Positions 25,984 to 33,864 of a stretch of 64,000 nt of DNA are shown in pieces (the first letter of the stretch is position 1; each line of letters starts with the position of its first letter). A program made the translations under genes and the position numbers. Source of the stretch: Gordonia asplenii (GTDB lineage Bacteria > Actinomycetota > Actinomycetes > Mycobacteriales > Mycobacteriaceae); assembly GCF_012933505.1 (NCBI RefSeq), contig NZ_JABBNB010000001.1, positions 62,001-126,000 on the forward strand, given 5' to 3'. The notes under the pieces are model-generated. The model was not told the origin of the DNA and did no database searches. It saw nothing but the letters and a program-made list of their open reading frames with translations.

Positions 25984-27410
25984 CATCGACCATCGTGCGG
26001 GCGGGGCTGTCCGGCGAACACTGGTACCTCGCCGACCCCGACGCGATGAGCGGGATCATCGTCGGGAACTCGACGGCTCGTCCGCTCAGCGACGTCCCGA
26101 CCGCGGCTGCCCGGCCGCTGACGGCGCTCACGCCCCGCTCGCTGCGCGAGTCGTTGCGGTTGGTGCTGCGGCAGGGTGACACGCTGTTCCACGACGCCGC
26201 GCAGACGTCGCTGTTGCGCTATCGGGTGATCGGAGCGGCGGGCCGCACCGTCGTGCTGTCCGACCCGGGGCACATCAAGTCGATCATGACCGTCGACCCG
26301 GCGATTGCGCCGTCGGCGACCAGGACCTCGCCGTTGCGGCCGATCATCGGTTCGCAGTCGGTCCTGACCTCCATCGGCGAGCGGCATAAGCGACAGCGCG
26401 CGATGCTGATGCCGCACTTTCACGGGCGCGCCGCGGCGAGCTATCGCGAGGCGATCGAGCGAGCGACCAGCCGGGCCATCGACGGGTGGCCGGTGGGGGA
26501 GGTGATCGAACTCGCCGACCTCGGGCAGCAGATCACCCTCGACGTCATCATGACCGCGATCTTCGGGATCGGCGACGACCGCGCGTCGACGCCGGCCGAA
26601 GCGGACCTGCGCTTTCAGGTGGTGCGGCTGCTGCGACGTTCGACGTGGCCGGTGGCCACCGCCGCGCAGTTGGTCAACGCGCGCAATCCCGAACCCGTCG
26701 GCTTCACCCGGTGGGCGCTCAAGCCGGTGGACGCCGCGATGTACCGGGTGATCACCGAACGCCGAAAGAGCTTGGGCGGCAACGATATTCTGTCCGTACT
26801 GCTCGACGCCCGGGACTCGTCGGGAGCGGCTCTGTCCGACGACGAGATCCGCGACGAACTGATGACGCTGGTCCTGGCCGGGCATGAGACGACGTCGAAC
26901 ACCGTCGCCTGGACCTTCGAACGGCTGACCCGACACCGCGAGCAGTATCTGCGCGTTCGGGAGCAGGTCCGCGCCGACGGTGGCGCCGACGTCGTGGAGT
27001 CGCTGATCAACGAGTCCATGCGCTCGCGGCCGGTGGTGCCGATCGTGGCGCGAGAGTTGTTGGCGCCCTGGGACTTCGGTGGCCAACGTATCGATGCCGG
27101 CACCGTCGCGCTGGTCAGTATCCTGCTGCTGCATCACCGCGACGAGATCTATTCTCGGCCGTTCGCGTTCGACAGCGAGCGGTTTCTGCAGACGCGGCCG
27201 TCGCCGACGACGTTGATGCCTTTCGGGGGCGGGAATCGCCGCTGCCTCGGTTCGGCGCTGGCGATGGCGGAACTGCGCACCGTCGTGACCGAGATTCTGC
27301 GGCGCGTCGACTTGGAGACCCATGAGCGCCCCGGCGAACGGCCGAGGCATCGCAATGTGACGATGATCCCCAACGACGGCGGCAAGGTGCGTGCGGTCGC
27401 GAAGGTGTGA
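25980..27410 (+). CDS. Cytochrome P450
   Basis: A 476-residue soluble cytochrome P450. The oxygen-binding I-helix motif is AGHETTSNT, the K-helix ExxR lies in NESMRSRP, and the heme loop PFGGGNRRCLGS has the axial thiolate Cys422. There is no membrane anchor, and no ferredoxin or reductase gene next to it, so electron partners are supplied elsewhere. The sequence type resembles mycobacterial CYP138/CYP132-like proteins more than short bacterial camphor-type P450s, but subfamily and substrate are not assignable by eye. Translation is coupled to the preceding micro-ORF by a 4-nt overlap. Confidence 0.9.
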   Translation: MTSTIVRAGLSGEHWYLADPDAMSGIIVGNSTARPLSDVPTAAARPLTALTPRSLRESLRLVLRQGDTLFHDAAQTSLLRYRVIGAAGRTVVLSDPGHIKSIMTVDPAIAPSATRTSPLRPIIGSQSVLTSIGERHKRQRAMLMPHFHGRAAASYREAIERATSRAIDGWPVGEVIELADLGQQITLDVIMTAIFGIGDDRASTPAEADLRFQVVRLLRRSTWPVATAAQLVNARNPEPVGFTRWALKPVDAAMYRVITERRKSLGGNDILSVLLDARDSSGAALSDDEIRDELMTLVLAGHETTSNTVAWTFERLTRHREQYLRVREQVRADGGADVVESLINESMRSRPVVPIVARELLAPWDFGGQRIDAGTVALVSILLLHHRDEIYSRPFAFDSERFLQTRPSPTTLMPFGGGNRRCLGSALAMAELRTVVTEILRRVDLETHERPGERPRHRNVTMIPNDGGKVRAVAKV

Positions 27411-27415
27411 GGCGG

Positions 27416-27841
27416 TTAGCGCGCGCCCTGCGCGCTGGCGGCCGCCGCGATGAGCAACGTGCGCAGTTGATTACGTTGTGCCGCAGTCAGATCGGCGAGG
27501 AGGGCGTCTTCGGCCGCGCGGACGCGACGCTGTGTGGACACGGCCAGGGCGGCGCCGTCGTCGGTCACCACGATCACGTTGGCCCGCCGATCGCGCGGGT
27601 CGGGTTCGCGCGCGACCAGACCGAGTTCGACGAGGCGGTCCAGATCGCCGACGATCCGATTCTTGTTGTAGCGCAGGGCGGTCGCGAGTTCCAGTTGGTT
27701 GTAGCGGGTCGAACGAGCGGTGATCAGGATCGCGTACTGCCACATGGTGAGGCCGGCCTCGGCCGCCGCGGCGTCCTCGGCGTCGCGCAGTGCGCCGGCG
27801 AGAGGTGCGAGGGTGGCGAGAAGGTCGGGCTGCTCGGGCAT
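27416..27841 (-). CDS. MarR-family transcriptional regulator
   Basis: A 141-residue MarR protein. The central winged helix reads TRYNQLELATALRYNKNRIVGDLDRLVELGLV followed by the wing PDPRDRRANVIVVTDDG. TACCGT ends 6 nt before the ATG on the minus strand, giving a leaderless message. A perfect palindrome (27864-27885) lies in the 53-bp divergent gap with the TIGR03086 gene and is the likely operator for both. It probably responds to a small phenolic or electrophilic compound, as many MarR repressors do; the ligand is unknown. It is convergent with the P450 gene, with only 5 bp between their ends. Confidence 0.9.
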   Translation of the reverse strand: MPEQPDLLATLAPLAGALRDAEDAAAAEAGLTMWQYAILITARSTRYNQLELATALRYNKNRIVGDLDRLVELGLVAREPDPRDRRANVIVVTDDGAALAVSTQRRVRAAEDALLADLTAAQRNQLRTLLIAAAASAQGAR

Positions 27842-27858
27842 TCGAGTACGGTATCAGC

Positions 27859-27888
27859 TTGAAATAATCACCGTGCGGTGATTATCAT
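27859..27888 (+). promoter_or_regulatory. Promoter with embedded MarR-type palindrome
   Basis: The rightward promoter reads TTGAAA (27859-27864), 18-bp spacer, TATCAT (27883-27888), ending 6 nt before the ATG at 27895. A perfect palindrome, ATAATCACCG, then TG, then CGGTGATTAT (27864-27885), fills the space between -35 and -10. The leftward -10 of the MarR gene (TACCGT on the minus strand, 27848-27853) lies just outside it. A MarR dimer here would repress both genes. Confidence 0.75.
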
Positions 27889-27894
27889 CGTGTT

Positions 27895-28488
27895 ATGACT
27901 ACTATCTCAGAATTGACCATCGATCAACTGGCGCAGATGCACGCCCGGGTGTGCGCGGACGTCGCCGCGCTGCTAACACCCGACGTCGACCTGCGACGTT
28001 CGACGCCGTGTGCCGACTGGGATGTCGGCGCGTTGTTGGCGCATCAGATCGGACAGAACCGGGGCTTCACGCGAGCGGTGTCGACGGGAACGTCGGAGCC
28101 GAAAGACTTTGCGCCGGTGAAGTATTCGGCTGACGTATGGACCGAGTCGGTGCGGGCGTTAACCGACGCCTTCGCCGCGGCGACGGCATCGGAGCTCGTG
28201 GTGCTCGCCGAATTCGGTCCCGATCCGCTGCCTGTGACCTTCGCCGTCGCGGCTCAGCTTCTCGATATCGCCGTGCACGGCTGGGACCTCGCGCGCGGAC
28301 TCGGGACCGACTACGAGCCCGCGCCCGACATCGTCGACGCGGTCGCGCAGATCGCGACCGTGGTGCCCGATGGCCAGGCGCGCCTGGCCGACGACGCCCA
28401 GTTCGCGCCCGTCGTCGAGTCGGCGACGGTCGGGACGTGGGCGGAGGCGCTCGCCCGGCTGGGTCGAGACCCGCAATGGGGGAGCTGA
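27895..28488 (+). CDS. TIGR03086-family metal-binding protein (DinB/maleylpyruvate-isomerase fold)
   Basis: A 197-residue actinobacterial protein. It has the STPCADWDVGALLAHQIGQN segment and DIAVHGWDLARGLG characteristic of TIGR03086, related to the N-terminal domain of mycothiol-dependent maleylpyruvate isomerase. Conserved His residues in HQI and VHGWD would bind a metal. Such proteins are proposed to be thiol-S-transferase-like enzymes using mycothiol, but the reaction of this one is unknown. Its promoter contains a MarR operator and the message appears leaderless, suggesting induction by a toxic compound. Confidence 0.82.
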   Translation: MTTISELTIDQLAQMHARVCADVAALLTPDVDLRRSTPCADWDVGALLAHQIGQNRGFTRAVSTGTSEPKDFAPVKYSADVWTESVRALTDAFAAATASELVVLAEFGPDPLPVTFAVAAQLLDIAVHGWDLARGLGTDYEPAPDIVDAVAQIATVVPDGQARLADDAQFAPVVESATVGTWAEALARLGRDPQWGS

Positions 28489-28495
28489 AACGAAA

Positions 28496-28529
28496 TCAGG
28501 GCCGCTTCACTGAGGGAAAGCGGCCCTGA
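28496..28529 (+). terminator. Terminator after TIGR03086 gene, before tRNA-Gly
   Basis: A perfect 12-bp stem (28496-28507 with 28518-28529) and a 10-nt loop lie 8 nt after the stop codon. It may also terminate the leftward tRNA-Gly transcript. Confidence 0.8.
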
Positions 28530-28537
28530 CCTGGTTG

Positions 28538-28608
28538 AGCGGGTGACGGGAATCGAACCCGCGTAGCTAGTTTGGAAGACTAGGGCTCTACCATTGAGCT
28601 ACACCCGC
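28538..28608 (-). tRNA. tRNA-Gly (anticodon TCC)
   Basis: On the minus strand a full cloverleaf can be folded. The 7-bp acceptor pairs GCGGGTG with CACCCGC; the D arm is GCTCAATGGTAGAGC; the anticodon stem CTAGT/ACTAG encloses loop CTTCCAA with anticodon TCC; the T loop contains GTTCGATTC. CCA is not encoded. It reads GGA codons. Confidence 0.95.
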
Positions 28609-28772
28609 GAGCATGCGGTGTCTGGGATCGCCAGGCTCCGCGTGCGGAACAGAACCTTACAACGTCGCGCGCCGATTGCGAAATCGACCCCTCCGATTGG
28701 GAAACTCGGTGCCGGGCACCGTAGTATGACCACTTGGTTCTCAGCGTGATCGGCTTCGATCGGCTGGGAGAC

Positions 28773-28846
28773 CGGGATGTGGCGCAGCTTGGTAGCGCAT
28801 CCGCTTTGGGAGCGGAGGGTCGCAGGTTCAAATCCTGTCATCCCGA
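28773..28846 (+). tRNA. tRNA-Pro (anticodon TGG)
   Basis: A full cloverleaf: acceptor CGGGATG paired with CATCCCG, a D arm with GGCGCAGCTTGGTAGCGC, anticodon stem TCCGC/GCGGA with loop TTTGGGA (anticodon TGG), T loop GTTCAAATC, and discriminator A. CCA is not encoded. It is divergent from tRNA-Gly, and the three-gene unit starts shortly downstream. Confidence 0.95.
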
Positions 28847-28911
28847 CAACGCAGGACCGATCCGCGGCGTGCACGCGCCGCGTCGCGGCATCTTCTTTGT
28901 TTCTCTCAACA

Positions 28912-30069
28912 GTGTTTCTCTCAACACCCTCATCGACGTCCGGCGTCGATGACAGGATTGACCCGATCCTGCATCCCGGCACCTTTCCGCGCGCCGCGAT
29001 CGATGCGCTCGCCGACGCGGGCGTGCTCGGACTGACGGTGCCGCTCGCACACGGCGGGCCGGGCGCCGGACTGCGGGTGGCGGCCGAGGTGGTCCGCCGA
29101 CTCTCGGTGGAATGCGGATCGACGGCGATGATCGTCGCGATGCACTACAGCGCGGTCGCCCTGCTCGCCCATGTGGGGCACGGCGAATCACTGAAAGCCG
29201 TTGCGGCAGGGGAACATCTGACGACGCTCGCCTTCTCTGAGGCCGGCTCGCGCCGCCACTTCTGGACTCCGGTGAGCTCCGCAACGGCCGAGTCCGACGG
29301 GCGGGTGCGGCTCGACGCACGCAAGAGTTGGGTCACCGCCGCTCACGAGGCCGACAGTTACGTGTGGTCGTCACGACCGGCGTCGGAGCCTGGACCGATG
29401 ACGCTGTGGTACGTCCCGACGACGACCGATGGACTGCACGTCGACGGCACCTTCGACGGACTCGGGTTGCGCGGCAACGATTCCTGCCCGGTCACCGCCG
29501 ACGGCGTCGTGATCCCCGCCGCCGCGCGACTCGGCGACGACGGGGTGGGGCTCGACCTCGCCCTGTCGGTGGTGCTGCCGTGGTTCCTCACGCTCAATGC
29601 GGCGGCGAGCATCGGCCTCATGGAGGCGGTGACCGCGAGCACGGCTCAGCACCTCACCGGAACGCGTCTGACTCACCTCAATCAGTCACTGGCACAACAG
29701 CTTCCCGGGCGCACCCGCCTCGCGCAGGCGCGGATCGAGAGCGATCGCAACCGGGCTCTGCTCGAGGAGGCGGTCGCGGCGGTCGAGTCCGAACGCGACG
29801 ACGCGCCGTTGCTGGTGCTGGAGGTCAAGGCATCGGCCGACGCCGGGTCGTCGTCGGTGACCGACCTGGCCATGGTGGCGTGCGGCGGCGCGGCATTCCG
29901 GCGCGAGTCGCCGGTGGAGCGCCGCTTCCGCGACTCGCGCGCCGCCCGGGTGATGGCGCCGACGACCGACGCGCTGCACGACTTCATCGGCCGCGCGCTG
30001 ACCGGACTGCCGCTGCTCGACCCGCCCGCCGACACCGGTACCGACGCCCCCGGGGAGGCGGGCGCGTGA
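28912..30069 (+). CDS. Acyl-CoA dehydrogenase-like flavoprotein
   Basis: A 385-residue protein of the acyl-CoA dehydrogenase fold: N-terminal helical domain, middle beta domain (AFSEAGS, RKSWVTAAHEAD) and C-terminal helical domain ending VERRFRDSRAARVMAPTTDALHDFIGRAL. In true dehydrogenases the C-terminal segment typically has an EGT-E motif; here APTTDA stands there and the catalytic Glu is not evident. A flavin monooxygenase role like that of DszC or related acyl-CoA-dehydrogenase homologues is therefore possible. GTG 28912 is the best start after tRNA-Pro, though no good ribosome-binding site is seen. It overlaps the next gene by 4 nt (GTGA). Substrate is unknown. Confidence 0.75.
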   Translation: MFLSTPSSTSGVDDRIDPILHPGTFPRAAIDALADAGVLGLTVPLAHGGPGAGLRVAAEVVRRLSVECGSTAMIVAMHYSAVALLAHVGHGESLKAVAAGEHLTTLAFSEAGSRRHFWTPVSSATAESDGRVRLDARKSWVTAAHEADSYVWSSRPASEPGPMTLWYVPTTTDGLHVDGTFDGLGLRGNDSCPVTADGVVIPAAARLGDDGVGLDLALSVVLPWFLTLNAAASIGLMEAVTASTAQHLTGTRLTHLNQSLAQQLPGRTRLAQARIESDRNRALLEEAVAAVESERDDAPLLVLEVKASADAGSSSVTDLAMVACGGAAFRRESPVERRFRDSRAARVMAPTTDALHDFIGRALTGLPLLDPPADTGTDAPGEAGA

Positions 30070-30923
30070 GCGAACTGCTGATCGGCTCGGTCGCCTACGA
30101 TCCCAAGGTCGTCACCATCTGGGAGGGCTTTCGCGCGTACCTGCGCGCCGTCGACGGACCCGCGATCGACTACCTCCTGTACTCGAACTACGAACGACAG
30201 GTCGATGACCTGCTGTCCGGGCACATCGACCTCGCGTGGAACTCTTCGCTGGCGTGGGTGCGCGCCGAGCGTGCCGCCCGCGCCGCGGGCACCGAGGTAC
30301 TGCCGGTCTTCATGCGTGACACCGATCGGGACCTGCGCTCGGCCGTCGTCGTACGCGCCGATTCCGAACTGACCGATGTCACCGACCTGCGCGGACGTCG
30401 AATCGCCGTCGGAGCGGTCGATTCGCCGCAGTCGACGCTGCTGCCGCTGTCGTACCTGCGTTCGGTCGGCGTCGAACCGGGCGTCGACGTGGAGGTGGTC
30501 CGCATCGACGTCGGAGTCGGTCTGCACGGCGATCACGTCGGCGGCGAACGCGACGCGATCGTCGCGCTGCGTGACGGCACCGTCGACGCCGCGTGCGTAC
30601 TGGATGCCAACCTCCTCATGTTCGCGCGGGAGGGGACGGTCGCGTCCGGAGCGCTGCGGGTGCTCGGCCAGACGCCGAGTTTCGACCACTGCATGATGAC
30701 CGCGGGGCCCGGCGTCGACGCGACTGCGCTCGCGCAGTTGACCGAGGCGTTCCTCGCGATGTCCTACGCGGACGCGCAGGTGCGACCACTGCTCGATCTG
30801 GAGGGACTCACCGCCTGGTTGCCCGGCCGGACCGACGGCTTCGGCCCGCTGCAACGGGCCGTCGACGAGAGCGGCTTCTACGACGAACAGGGGCGGGTGC
30901 GTGCCCGCGACTATCGACCTTGA
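30066..30923 (+). CDS. PhnD-like substrate-binding-fold protein without signal peptide
   Basis: A 285-residue protein with a type 2 periplasmic-binding fold of the phosphate/phosphite/phosphonate (PhnD/SsuA-like) group. It opens with LIGSVAYDPKVVTIWEGF, has HIDLAWNSSLAWVRAE, and a domain-2 loop AVGAVDSPQSTLLPLSYL. It begins directly with the first beta strand: there is no signal peptide or lipobox and no ABC permease or ATPase nearby, so it should be cytosolic. That suggests an enzyme or ligand carrier, as in other cytosolic members of this fold (MqnA/MqnD, Thi5-like). The GTG overlaps the flavoprotein stop, and its end overlaps the next gene by 23 nt, so the three proteins are made together. 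Confidence 0.72.
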   Translation: MSELLIGSVAYDPKVVTIWEGFRAYLRAVDGPAIDYLLYSNYERQVDDLLSGHIDLAWNSSLAWVRAERAARAAGTEVLPVFMRDTDRDLRSAVVVRADSELTDVTDLRGRRIAVGAVDSPQSTLLPLSYLRSVGVEPGVDVEVVRIDVGVGLHGDHVGGERDAIVALRDGTVDAACVLDANLLMFAREGTVASGALRVLGQTPSFDHCMMTAGPGVDATALAQLTEAFLAMSYADAQVRPLLDLEGLTAWLPGRTDGFGPLQRAVDESGFYDEQGRVRARDYRP

Positions 30924-32097
30924 GGACCTGTCGTTCGACGAGGGCGCGCATCTGCTGATCGCCCGTGGTCTCGCCGGGCTTTGTCCCGGTGACGTCCTGA
31001 CGGTGTGGGGTGTCGGCGCGGCATTCGACCTGATGCTCGGTGCCTGGTGCCGCACCGCGGGGCATCGCGTCGACTCGCCGGACCCCGACCCGACCGTCGG
31101 GCGTCACCCGGTGCACATCATCAAGGGACTAAAGGAAGACCATCGATGGGCGCGAGCGGTGCGTGCCGGGCGGTCCGGTCAGCCGAGTGCCGGCGCCGAC
31201 CGTAGGTGGGGACTGGCCGCGCGCGGTGCGCTGGTGGGGTCCGGCGGGCCCGAGCTCGACGTGCGCTGGGTCGAGCGCGACCTGGTGTGGGCCGACGTCG
31301 CGCCCACCCTCTACGCACGGGCGGCAGCCAACCAGTGGAACCCAGACACGGCCGTCGACTGGAACCGCGGGCCCACGTTGCCCGACGACGTCGAGGACGC
31401 GGTGGTGCAGGTGATGACGTATCTCGTCGAGAACGAGCAGGCCGCACTGATGATCCCCGCGCGCCTGCTGGGGTCGCTGCACCCGCAGTTCCGCGAGGTG
31501 ATGCAGTTGCTGGCCGCGCAGATAGCCGACGAGGCCCGACACGTCGAGATCTTCACCCGCCGGGCATTGCTGACCCGCGACGAAATGGGCCGCTCCGGCG
31601 TCGAGGGACGGGCATCGCTGCAATCGTTGCTCGACGAGCCGGATTTCACTCTCGCGTCGTTTCTGCTGTCGGTGCTGGGTGAGGGCACCTTCGTCGATCT
31701 TCTCGGCTTCCTGCACGAGCATGCCCCCGACCCGGTGACCGCGCAGGTCACCGCTCTGGCCGCGCGTGACGAAGCCCGACACGTCGCCTTCGGCGTGGCG
31801 CACGCCGCGCACGTCGTCGACGTCGATCCGACGTTTCGCGGCCGGCTGCGCGGAGCCGTCGAACGTCGCCACGACGCACTGCGCGACACGGCGGGACTGT
31901 CGTCGGCGGTCTACGACTCGCTCGTCCTGCTCGCCGCCGGGTCGTGGGAGCCCGCCGCCGTCCGCCGCGGCTGGCGAGCGGTTCAGGCGCTGCAGGCGCG
32001 GATGGACGACGGCAGGCGCCGACGACTGTCGGTGATCGGATTCCCCGACGACGAGGCCGCCGAATTATCCGCGCTGCACACTCGCAATTTCATGTAA
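30901..32097 (+). CDS. Fusion of a TusA-like domain and a ferritin-like diiron domain
   Basis: A 398-residue protein. Residues about 5-60 align by pattern with TusA/SirA sulfur carriers (LSFDEGAHLLIARGLAGL, PGDVLTVWG, AWCRTAGHRV), but the catalytic CPxP stretch is replaced by FDEG, so sulfur transfer by the usual Cys is not possible. After a linker, a four-helix domain carries carboxylate-bridged diiron ligands in order: E in LVENEQAAL, ExxH in DEARHVEIF, E in LGEGTFVDLL, ExxH in DEARHVAFG. It could activate O2 for oxidation of a substrate held by the N-terminal domain or by the neighbours. The GTG lies inside the end of the PhnD-like gene, with GGGGCGG upstream. Function unknown. Confidence 0.75.
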   Translation: MPATIDLEDLSFDEGAHLLIARGLAGLCPGDVLTVWGVGAAFDLMLGAWCRTAGHRVDSPDPDPTVGRHPVHIIKGLKEDHRWARAVRAGRSGQPSAGADRRWGLAARGALVGSGGPELDVRWVERDLVWADVAPTLYARAAANQWNPDTAVDWNRGPTLPDDVEDAVVQVMTYLVENEQAALMIPARLLGSLHPQFREVMQLLAAQIADEARHVEIFTRRALLTRDEMGRSGVEGRASLQSLLDEPDFTLASFLLSVLGEGTFVDLLGFLHEHAPDPVTAQVTALAARDEARHVAFGVAHAAHVVDVDPTFRGRLRGAVERRHDALRDTAGLSSAVYDSLVLLAAGSWEPAAVRRGWRAVQALQARMDDGRRRRLSVIGFPDDEAAELSALHTRNFM

Positions 32098-32255
32098 GTC
32101 GACGTCAGGTGGCTCCGCCGTCGATGACGTCGGGGAGTTGTGGCACGATGTAACCCCGAAGGGACAGGTGTCGTCCCCTGTCGTCGCACGGTCGTGCCGC
32201 CGGTCCCGGCGTCGGCGATCACGTAGCAGAGAATGAAGCCAAGGAGTTTACAGGC

Positions 32256-33608
32256 GTGAAAAGCACCGTCGAGCAGTTGAGCCCGACCCGAGTAAAGCTC
32301 AATGTCGAAGTTCCGTTCGAGGAACTCTCCGGAGACTTCGAGCGGGCCTACGCCGCGCTCGCACAGCAGATCCGCATCCCCGGCTTCCGCCCGGGTAAGG
32401 CCCCGGCCAAGCTCATCGAGGCCCGTGTCGGGCGCGATTCGGTGCTGGCTCAGGTCGTCAACGACGCCCTGCCGGTCAAGTACACCGAGGCCGTCTCCGA
32501 AGCAGGCGTCAACGCGCTCGGCCAGCCCGACATCGATATCGACGAGCTGAAGTACGGCGAGTCGATCACCTTCACCGCGGAGGTCGACGTCCGCCCCGAG
32601 ATCGAGCTGCCCGACTACTCGACCCTCGCCGTCACCGTCGACGCCATCGAGGCCGACGACGACGCCGTCGCCGAACAGCTGGAGAACCTGCGCGCCCGGT
32701 TCGGCACCCTCAAGGGCGTCGATCGTCCGGTCGAGACCGGCGACTTCGTGTCGATCGATCTCGAAGCCACCGTCGACGGTGAGAAGGTCGACGAAGCGTC
32801 CACCGAGGGACTGTCGCACGAGGTCGGCAACGGCGAGCTGGTCGACGGCCTCGACGAGGCGCTCGTCGGCGTCGCCAACGGCGAGACCAAGGAGTTCACC
32901 ACGACGCTCGTCGCCGGTGAGCACGCGGACAAGCAAGCTCAGGTGACCGTCAAGGTCAATTCGATCAAGGTGCGTGAGCTGCCCGCGGTCGATGACGAAT
33001 TCGCCCAGATGGCAAGCGAATTCGACACCGTCGACGAGCTCAAGGCCGATCTGGCCAAGCGCGTCGAGCAGTCGAAGAAGACCGGACAGGCCAACGCGAT
33101 CCGCGACGCCGTCCTCGACGAGCTCCTGGAGAAGGCGCCCTTCCCGCTGCCGGAGAAGGTCGTCGCAGCCGAGGTCGACGGACAGCTCGAGCAGGTGTTG
33201 CACAGCATCGGTCACGACGAGAACCTCTTCGCGCAGCTCCTCGAGGCTCAGGGCACCAGCCGTGAGAAGTTCGAAGAAGACGCCCGCGAGTCGGCGGAGA
33301 AGTCGGTGCGCACCCAGCTGCTGCTCGACGCCGTCGCCGAGAAGGCCGAGACCGAGGTCAGCCAGGACGAGCTGACCCAGCAGATCATCTTCCAGGCGCA
33401 GCGCTACGGCATGGCTCCGCAGGAGTTCATCGGCCAGCTCCAGCAGGCCGGCCAGATCGGCGCCGTCTACGCCGACGCCCGCCGCGGCAAGGCACTCGCC
33501 GAGATCGTCCGCGACGTCACCGTCACCGACAGCAACGGCAACGTCGTCGACACGAAGGAATTCTTCGGGCCGTTCGACGAGGAGACCGAAGCCGGCGAGG
33601 ACGAATAA
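32256..33608 (+). CDS. tig: Trigger factor
   Basis: A 450-residue ribosome-associated chaperone and peptidyl-prolyl isomerase. The N-terminal ribosome-docking domain contains IRIPGFRPGKAPAKLIEARVG; the FKBP-like domain (about residues 160-245) begins with ETGDFVSIDLEATVDGEKV; the C-terminal helical chaperone domain ends in an acidic tail. An AAGGAG site lies upstream of the GTG. The 158-bp upstream region has no gene. It is followed by clpP1-clpP2-clpX, the standard order linking nascent-chain folding and proteolysis, with a strong terminator between tig and clpP1. Confidence 0.96.
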   Translation: MKSTVEQLSPTRVKLNVEVPFEELSGDFERAYAALAQQIRIPGFRPGKAPAKLIEARVGRDSVLAQVVNDALPVKYTEAVSEAGVNALGQPDIDIDELKYGESITFTAEVDVRPEIELPDYSTLAVTVDAIEADDDAVAEQLENLRARFGTLKGVDRPVETGDFVSIDLEATVDGEKVDEASTEGLSHEVGNGELVDGLDEALVGVANGETKEFTTTLVAGEHADKQAQVTVKVNSIKVRELPAVDDEFAQMASEFDTVDELKADLAKRVEQSKKTGQANAIRDAVLDELLEKAPFPLPEKVVAAEVDGQLEQVLHSIGHDENLFAQLLEAQGTSREKFEEDARESAEKSVRTQLLLDAVAEKAETEVSQDELTQQIIFQAQRYGMAPQEFIGQLQQAGQIGAVYADARRGKALAEIVRDVTVTDSNGNVVDTKEFFGPFDEETEAGEDE

Positions 33609-33626
33609 GTCGCCGCATCGCCGTTG

Positions 33627-33683
33627 ACGCGCCGTCGTCCCGCGGCCACCTGATCGCAGGTGTGTCCCGGGGTGGCGGCGCGT
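33627..33683 (+). terminator. Terminator after tig
   Basis: A 16-bp RNA stem (33627-33642 with 33668-33683, three G-U pairs) encloses a second perfect 6-bp hairpin (33647-33652 with 33657-33662), followed by TTTGTCGT. It separates tig from the clpP1P2 transcript. Confidence 0.75.
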
Positions 33684-33724
33684 TTGTCGTCGATGCCGTG
33701 CGGGTGGCGCCGCGTTCTGCTGTG

Positions 33725-33735
33725 AGCGAATAGCG
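33725..33735 (+). promoter_or_regulatory. Weak ClgR-like site upstream of clpP1
   Basis: AGCGAATAGCG matches 9 of 11 positions of the ClgR-type consensus CGCYNANRGCG. ClgR activates clp genes in actinobacteria, and the site is 130 bp upstream of clpP1. The match is imperfect. Confidence 0.3.
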
Positions 33736-33864
33736 GTGTCTTCGGGAGGGTTTCGTCGGTGGGATTGGTTAACCTCGGTGACAACGACGCAACACCTCGG
33801 CGGCGCATCCGCGTCGAAGCCAACGCCGAGCAGATATCCAACACGTAGTCGAAGGTAGGACCTT

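Noticed and set aside
28777..28911. Start of the acyl-CoA-dehydrogenase-like gene inside tRNA-Pro
   Set aside because: The extra residues are translated tRNA sequence without homology.
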